A stretch of DNA of 64,000 nt. It comes from Paenibacillus sp. URB8-2 (GTDB taxonomy: Bacteria; Bacillota; Bacilli; Paenibacillales; Paenibacillaceae). This document shows, one piece after another, positions 59,673 through 64,000 of the stretch. Position numbers and translations under genes: made by a program. Under the pieces are notes generated by a model. The model was not told the DNA's origin, made no database searches, and was given only the letters and a program-made list of their open reading frames with translations. Where the stretch lies: the NCBI RefSeq assembly GCF_013393385.1, contig NZ_AP023239.1, positions 4,464,001 to 4,528,000 of the forward strand, written 5' to 3'. Numbering within the stretch: the stretch's first letter is position 1; every line of letters starts with the position of its first letter.

Positions 59673-61193
59673 CTATTCCGCCGCTCCTTTTTTCTTGCTG
59701 GCCTTGATATTCGCCGCCATCTGCATCATAGCTGCGAATTCTTCCTCCGACACCGCCGCAGACTGACCGTCATCCATAGCAATCTGGATTTCGGGCTTGC
59801 CGGACCGGCCTCCACCCTTGGCATAGGAACGCGTGCGTGTTCCCGGCGAGCCGGAGGCTGCTTTTCCTTTTACCTTGGATTGATCGCGTATGTAGCGTAC
59901 CGCCTTCTCATAGCTGTTGACCTGTTTAACCAGCATATTGGAGGCAATGGCTTCCACAAAATTGCGGTTGATCCGCTGCTCTCCTCCCGAGGCGACCATC
60001 GCCATCAGATAGTGAATGAGAATGTTGATGACTTCGCCCGGAAGCTTGTAATTCAAATCGATCTTCTCGAAAATATCCATCAGCTGGCCCGGCACCGCGC
60101 CCGGGAAAAAAGTCTGAAGCAGACGGGTATACGGCTCGTTGCGCAGCATCATATTATATTGGTGAATATCGCATTTGGAGAGGAACTGCGGGGGAACCTC
60201 CACATAATATTCCATCTCGACCGGCTGCTCTTCGGGGACGATCGGTTCCTCGCCCTGCTCGGCCGCTCTGATTGACACGACCTTGGCGGCGGCGGCCTCA
60301 CGCTGCTCATGCCGCTTCATATTTTGCCGGAAATGCTGGCTTGCCCTGTGCTGAAGCTCGTCTAACATAACCTCGCCGTCCGGCGTAAAAACACCGTCCT
60401 CGTCAAGCAGCCGGCACAAATCCTGCGCGCCCAGCTTGTATTTGTGTGCCACATAGTTGATGACGCCCATCTGTTCAAAATCGAAGCGCAGCTTCTCGAC
60501 ATGCGCACGGTTGGCCGACTCCCGCGGAAACCGCAAAATAATGTCGCTGTAGCCGATGGCCAGCTTGCCTTCTCCATCCCGCACAGGTTGACGGACGGCG
60601 GCAACCTCGGTCAGAGCCTGTTCTAACTCGTAATCGATGACATGCGTGTTCAGTTCGAAAATATCGTAAAACGGCCGCGATATATTTTCCTTGCCTATGG
60701 CTCCCCGGCTCCAATCCTCCGGCTCCCGGCTCCAAAACTGCTCTCTCAGGGACAATACGGCGAATTTGCCGACCTTGTCGCGGAGCAGCAGCGTTAAGTG
60801 CTGGGTGGCGAAAAAATCGGACGGAGACAGCGGCGGCAGCAGCTCGTACTCGTACATATAATCTTCGGATTCCGGTATGAAGACCCGGCTGGTCTGAAGC
60901 AGACCGACCGCTTCCAGCTTGGAAGCCTGTTCAATCATCGTTCTGCGGCCCTTCTCGTTCGGTTCAATGCCGAGCGTCAGAAACAGGCGGCGCTGCGGTT
61001 CAGCGGCCGAATAGCCGATACCTTCCGCGGGAACATGTGAAAAAAGCAGACGGTACAAACTTATGGCAAAAGCGCCGACCATAGGCTGGTAGATGGAACT
61101 CAGCATACGTTCGTCGACGGGACTAAGACCGAATTCGCGGGAAACGCAGTACCGATGATGTTCGGTGAAATGATGTAAATGACTGATATGCAT
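59673..61193 (-). CDS. dnaB: Replication initiation and membrane attachment protein DnaB
   Basis: 506 residues. An N-terminal helix-rich part (YCVSREFGLSPVDERMLSSIYQP-type opening), two DnaB_2 repeats (about 220-300 and 340-440) and a basic Lys/Ser tail match DnaB of Bacillota, which bridges DnaD and DnaI during helicase loading and interacts with the membrane. The ATG at 61193 has TTGGAGG upstream; a longer frame begins at 61214. It is first in the dnaB-dnaI operon. Unlike in B. subtilis, nrdR is not directly upstream. Confidence 0.9.
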   Translation of the reverse strand: MHISHLHHFTEHHRYCVSREFGLSPVDERMLSSIYQPMVGAFAISLYRLLFSHVPAEGIGYSAAEPQRRLFLTLGIEPNEKGRRTMIEQASKLEAVGLLQTSRVFIPESEDYMYEYELLPPLSPSDFFATQHLTLLLRDKVGKFAVLSLREQFWSREPEDWSRGAIGKENISRPFYDIFELNTHVIDYELEQALTEVAAVRQPVRDGEGKLAIGYSDIILRFPRESANRAHVEKLRFDFEQMGVINYVAHKYKLGAQDLCRLLDEDGVFTPDGEVMLDELQHRASQHFRQNMKRHEQREAAAAKVVSIRAAEQGEEPIVPEEQPVEMEYYVEVPPQFLSKCDIHQYNMMLRNEPYTRLLQTFFPGAVPGQLMDIFEKIDLNYKLPGEVINILIHYLMAMVASGGEQRINRNFVEAIASNMLVKQVNSYEKAVRYIRDQSKVKGKAASGSPGTRTRSYAKGGGRSGKPEIQIAMDDGQSAAVSEEEFAAMMQMAANIKASKKKGAAE

Positions 61194-61245
61194 CTTCGGA
61201 TACCTCCAATTCACGAATTCATAGGCGATTTCTATTCAAAGTAGA

Positions 61246-61274
61246 GTTCTATTCTATCATAAATCGACTGTCAA
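61246..61274 (-). promoter_or_regulatory. Promoter of dnaB-dnaI
   Basis: On the minus strand, TTGACA (61274-61269), 17-base spacer, TAGAAC (61251-61246), about 53 bases before the start codon. Confidence 0.6.
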
Positions 61275-61450
61275 TAAATGTGGAAAAAAGCCCAAATCAG
61301 GCGCTTTCTCCCGCTCGCTCGCATCCGGTCCGCCTTATCCTGTCCTATGCGGATTTTTTAGAAAATATGATGAAAACAAAAAGTCAAAACGGCCGCTCCC
61401 GCAAAAGTCAGGGGAAACAGCCGCTGCGCTTTCTCTTGTAGCCTTTTTCG

Positions 61451-61747
61451 TCAGAACATTTTATAGCCGCCGAGCCGCAGGCGCCGGATCGTCCAGCCGC
61501 TGAGCACCGCTCCGGCCAGACCGGCAATGCCGGTTAAATAGTCCACCAGGTGAAAAGAAGACAAATGCTCCCATAGCGTCATGGAAGACCGGTCCCAAAT
61601 GGAATACACCACTACCGGCAAAATGACGAGCACGAACAGATAAGCCGGAAACCAAGTGGTCTTCATTAACATATTGAGGATAAAGCCGATGCCGAACATC
61701 ATCACAAAGAACAGAACGGTGAGCACAAACACAGGAATAAATCCCAT
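61451..61747 (-). CDS. yuiB: YuiB-family small membrane protein
   Basis: 98 residues with about three membrane helices: the first at residues 3-27 (FVLTVLFFVMMFGIGF), the second around 35-50, and a third near 70-88. In Bacillus, yuiB is next to the NADH dehydrogenase yumB; here the NADH dehydrogenase gene lies 1.3 kb upstream. The function is unknown. AGAGGGGAAGG precedes the ATG. Confidence 0.75.
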   Translation of the reverse strand: MGFIPVFVLTVLFFVMMFGIGFILNMLMKTTWFPAYLFVLVILPVVVYSIWDRSSMTLWEHLSSFHLVDYLTGIAGLAGAVLSGWTIRRLRLGGYKMF

Positions 61748-61862
61748 AGTTACCCTTCCCCTCTCTCTATAAAGAAACGTGCATAAAGCATCAACCCGTA
61801 GTCAGTTTACTAGAAAAAAGGGGTAGAAGCAACGAATTTCCCTGAGCGGACGAAGGCCCCGT

Positions 61863-61892
61863 TTGCTCTTCACCGCATGCTTGCGCTACAAT
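61863..61892 (+). promoter_or_regulatory. Promoter of hemQ
   Basis: TTGCTC at 61863, 18-base spacer, TACAAT at 61887, 34 bases before the start codon. Confidence 0.55.
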
Positions 61893-61925
61893 GCTTAGAA
61901 GGACAACCATTTGAGGAGTGATCAC

Positions 61926-62678
61926 ATGAGTGAAGCCGCTTTGACGCTGGAAGGATGGTATGCGCTCCATGACTTCCGCTCTCTGGATTGGACCGCCTGG
62001 ACGGCGGCCGATGATGAGGAACGCGCTGTGGCTCTGGATGAACTAAATGCTTTTATAGAGGAATGGTCCGGTGTCGAAGAGGCGAAGCTGGGCAGTTCCG
62101 CCTGGTATTCGATCGTCGGCCAGAAAGCCGATTTTGTGATGATCTATCTGCGCGAAAGCCTGGAAGAGCTGAACAAGCTCGAGGTCGCCTTCAACAAGAC
62201 CGCCTTTGCCCCCTTTACAACCAAAGCTTACTCCTATGTCAGCATTGTGGAGCTTAGCAATTATAATCCGAGCGGAGAGAGCGGAGAAGACCCGATGCAG
62301 AATCCCCATATCGCCGCCCGCCTGAAGCCGATCCTGCCGCAATCCCGGCATATCTGCTTCTATCCGATGAACAAAAAGCGCGAGCTGGCCGACAACTGGT
62401 ACATGCTCGATATGGCCAAGCGCAAGGAGCTGATGTATTCCCACGGGCTGATCGGCCGCGGCTACGCCGGCAAGGTGAAACAAATCATTACCGGCTCTGT
62501 CGGCTTCGACGATTGGGAATGGGGCGTAACGCTGTTCGCGGAGGACGCGCTGCAGTTCAAGAAGCTTGTCTACGAGATGCGGTTTGACGAAGTCAGCGCC
62601 CGCTACGGGGAATTCGGATCGTTCTATGTCGGCAATCTGCTGACTTTTGAATCCTTTGAAGAGATGCTTAAGGTATAG
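61926..62678 (+). CDS. hemQ: Coproheme decarboxylase (HemQ/ChdC)
   Basis: 250 residues of the chlorite-dismutase fold. [14 protein letters not shown] contains the tyrosine expected as radical carrier, YPMNKKRE and [14 protein letters not shown] carry the conserved histidine and arginine of the coproheme pocket, and [14 protein letters not shown] is the C-terminal core. HemQ removes two propionates of coproheme III to form haem b in the coproporphyrin-dependent pathway of Gram-positives. GAGGAGTG precedes the ATG at 61926. The gene stands alone, away from other hem genes. Confidence 0.93.
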   Translation: MSEAALTLEGWYALHDFRSLDWTAWTAADDEERAVALDELNAFIEEWSGVEEAKLGSSAWYSIVGQKADFVMIYLRESLEELNKLEVAFNKTAFAPFTTKAYSYVSIVELSNYNPSGESGEDPMQNPHIAARLKPILPQSRHICFYPMNKKRELADNWYMLDMAKRKELMYSHGLIGRGYAGKVKQIITGSVGFDDWEWGVTLFAEDALQFKKLVYEMRFDEVSARYGEFGSFYVGNLLTFESFEEMLKV

Positions 62679-62685
62679 AATACGA

Positions 62686-62736
62686 GAAAAGGGTGTGCTC
62701 TACAGCGTTTATAACGCCGGGGCACACCCTTTGCCG
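62686..62736. terminator. Terminator between hemQ and the next minus-strand gene
   Basis: Perfect 11-bp stem AAAGGGTGTGC / GCACACCCTTT, with moderate T content on both sides. Confidence 0.7.
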
Positions 62737-62741
62737 TTTCA

Positions 62742-63005
62742 TTATGCTTCCGAAGACTCTTCATCGTCTCCGCCGTCCTGCAAGCTCTTCAAATAATCCG
62801 CGGTCTCCCGGTCCCGCGCCCGGCTCTTCTCCTTGAGCCGCTCAATCGCGGGCAAAATGAGCAGGTCGACTTCTTTCTGGATCGTATAAGCCAGATCATG
62901 TCGTCCTTGATCCTCCAGGTAGGAGCCGGCCTCGATCAGGCCATTGTAACGGTCAAGCTCATCCCGGGTCAAAAGCCCCCGCACTTGTACGCTGCAGTGA
63001 CGCAT
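62742..63005 (-). CDS. Small conserved protein of unknown function downstream of NDH-2
   Basis: 87 residues, hydrophilic and probably mainly helical, with a charged middle (ERLKEKSRARDRETADYLK) and an acidic end (DGGDDEESSEA). I do not recognise the family. It starts one base after the NADH dehydrogenase stop, with its ribosome site (AGGGAG) inside that gene's end, so it is co-transcribed and may modulate the enzyme; this is inference. Confidence 0.65.
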   Translation of the reverse strand: MRHCSVQVRGLLTRDELDRYNGLIEAGSYLEDQGRHDLAYTIQKEVDLLILPAIERLKEKSRARDRETADYLKSLQDGGDDEESSEA

Positions 63006-63006
63006 T

Positions 63007-64000
63007 TTACAGGAATCTCCCTTTCTTCAGCACCAGCGGAATCCCCCCGATAATAAAGAGGTAGCGCATATCCACGACTTTTTTCAGCTGGGCCGCCACA
63101 AAGCCTTTATATTTCTTGTCACCGACTACGGCGATTCCCTCGCCTTTGCCAAGCGAAGCTACCGTTCCTTTATTGCTGAATATGAATTTCTTCGGCTGCT
63201 GCCCCCGGATCGCAGCGACCAGATTATGGGCGCAGCACTCGCCCTGCTGCATGGCGATTTGCGCCGTCGGAGGATAAGGGCGTCCTTCCGGCGCAATCAT
63301 CAGCGATCCATCGCCGATGATGAAGATGTTCTCATGCCCCGGAGCACGCAGGTATTCGTCCACTTTTACACGCCCGCGCATGGCCTCAAAGCCCGCCGCC
63401 TCGATCAGATGGTTGCCGCGAATGCCGCCCGTCCAGACGATCGTTGATGCCTTGATTTCCTCGCCCGTCGCAAGCAGGACGCTGCCCGGCATGCATTCCT
63501 TGATCGCTACGCCGATCTTGAAGGTTACGCCTTTCTTCGTCAGCACTTTCATGGCATGCTCCACAAGCTCCGGTGCGAAGCCCGGCAGCGCCGTTGGAGC
63601 GGCTTCCACGTTGTAGATGTTGACCAGGCTCGGATCAACGTCGTATTCCTTGCAGAGTCCCGGAATCCGGTCCGCCAGCTCGGCCACAAATTCAATGCCG
63701 CTAAAGCCCGCGCCGCCGACAACGAAATTGATATGCTCCTGCGGATTGTTCTCGTTCTTATATTTGGCAAACTGGTATTCGATATGCTCGCGGATGAGCC
63801 GGACAGAGTTAATGCTGCGAATCGTCATGGCGTACTTGTCCAGTCCCGGAATGCCGAACGTCTCCGGCTCGCCGCCGAGCGCGATAACAAGGTAGTCGTA
63901 GGACAGCGTGCCGTCCTCCAGAATAACCTTTTTCTGCTGGGTGCGGATTTCCTGCACCGACGACTTCACAAGATCGATCTTGAACTCGTCGATCAGCTTG
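63007..64000 (-). CDS. Type-II NADH dehydrogenase (NDH-2), 3' part
   Basis: The last 331 codons are present; the start lies beyond the right edge. LVIALGGEPETFGIPG, the NAD-binding NFVVGGAGFSGIEFVAELA, IVWTGGIRGN, NIFIIGDGSL (FAD end) and PPTAQIAMQQGE are NDH-2 signatures. The C-terminus has a membrane-binding hydrophobic stretch (MRYLFIIGGIPLVLKKGRFL). The enzyme transfers electrons from NADH to menaquinone without pumping protons, and corresponds to YumB/YjlD of B. subtilis. Confidence 0.92.
   Translation of the reverse strand, partial: KLIDEFKIDLVKSSVQEIRTQQKKVILEDGTLSYDYLVIALGGEPETFGIPGLDKYAMTIRSINSVRLIREHIEYQFAKYKNENNPQEHINFVVGGAGFSGIEFVAELADRIPGLCKEYDVDPSLVNIYNVEAAPTALPGFAPELVEHAMKVLTKKGVTFKIGVAIKECMPGSVLLATGEEIKASTIVWTGGIRGNHLIEAAGFEAMRGRVKVDEYLRAPGHENIFIIGDGSLMIAPEGRPYPPTAQIAMQQGECCAHNLVAAIRGQQPKKFIFSNKGTVASLGKGEGIAVVGDKKYKGFVAAQLKKVVDMRYLFIIGGIPLVLKKGRFL

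Overview
The window looks like a chromosomal segment of an endospore-forming member of the Bacillota, most probably Paenibacillus or a close relative. The evidence is a moderately high G+C Bacillus-type gene set (dnaB-dnaI, hemQ/chdC, yuiB, yqzM, ecsAB, ktrAB, sdhCAB, cheX), spore-associated genes (a YheC/YheD ATP-grasp protein and a 36-residue YjcZ-type peptide), Gram-positive Shine-Dalgarno sites (AGGAGG types) before almost every gene, and a giant decapeptide-repeat protein with a WIAG-type C-terminal domain, a family known mainly from Paenibacillus. No tRNA, rRNA, CRISPR array or prophage is visible.

Layout. 1-11.1 kb: three family-2 glycosyltransferases, the 2151-residue repeat protein, a YheC/D ATP-grasp protein and phosphatidylserine decarboxylase. 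11.2-13.3 kb: an IS110-family transposase with a structured upstream region that may encode a bridge RNA, then a small SET-domain protein. 13.4-24 kb: phosphoglycerate mutase, an AraC regulator, a frameshifted MocR regulator divergent from a flavin split-barrel protein, an aminotransferase, yjcZ, a TetR-hydrolase operon with visible operators, an rRNA methyltransferase and an IS605-type tnpB. 24-31.9 kb: a seven-gene minus-strand operon with a divergent GntR regulator. It encodes a tripartite tricarboxylate-type transporter (TctCAB), a two-subunit UxaA-family lyase resembling SuyAB, and two hydroxyacid dehydrogenases resembling ComC and SlcC. Together these fit uptake, racemisation and desulfonation of 3-sulfolactate to pyruvate and sulfite. 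32-42 kb: a DEAD-box helicase-ecsAB operon, a short-chain dehydrogenase, cheX, a LysR regulator, a PHP histidinol phosphatase, a MFS exporter with a 32-bp operator, and a Tat-type phosphoesterase. 42-64 kb: a frameshifted K+ channel, DUF3891, an MBL-fold hydrolase, sdhCAB with a divergent LysR gene, ktrAB, a CPBP protease, uvrC, trxA, yqzM, dnaB-dnaI, yuiB, hemQ and the 3' part of a type-II NADH dehydrogenase.

Most notable: (i) the sulfolactate-type operon with matched GntR operators, in an organism group whose spores can store sulfolactate; (ii) the repeat protein with exactly 191 in-phase decapeptides arranged in higher-order blocks spaced 690, 1020, 1020 and 690 bp; (iii) four 62-bp tandem hairpin repeats between sdhA and sdhB, with a degenerate relative upstream of trxA; (iv) a roughly 260-bp inverted repeat pair around trxA-yqzM; (v) a MocR gene with both a frameshift and loss of its PLP lysine. 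Functions are inferred by reading motifs, length and context; no database search was possible.
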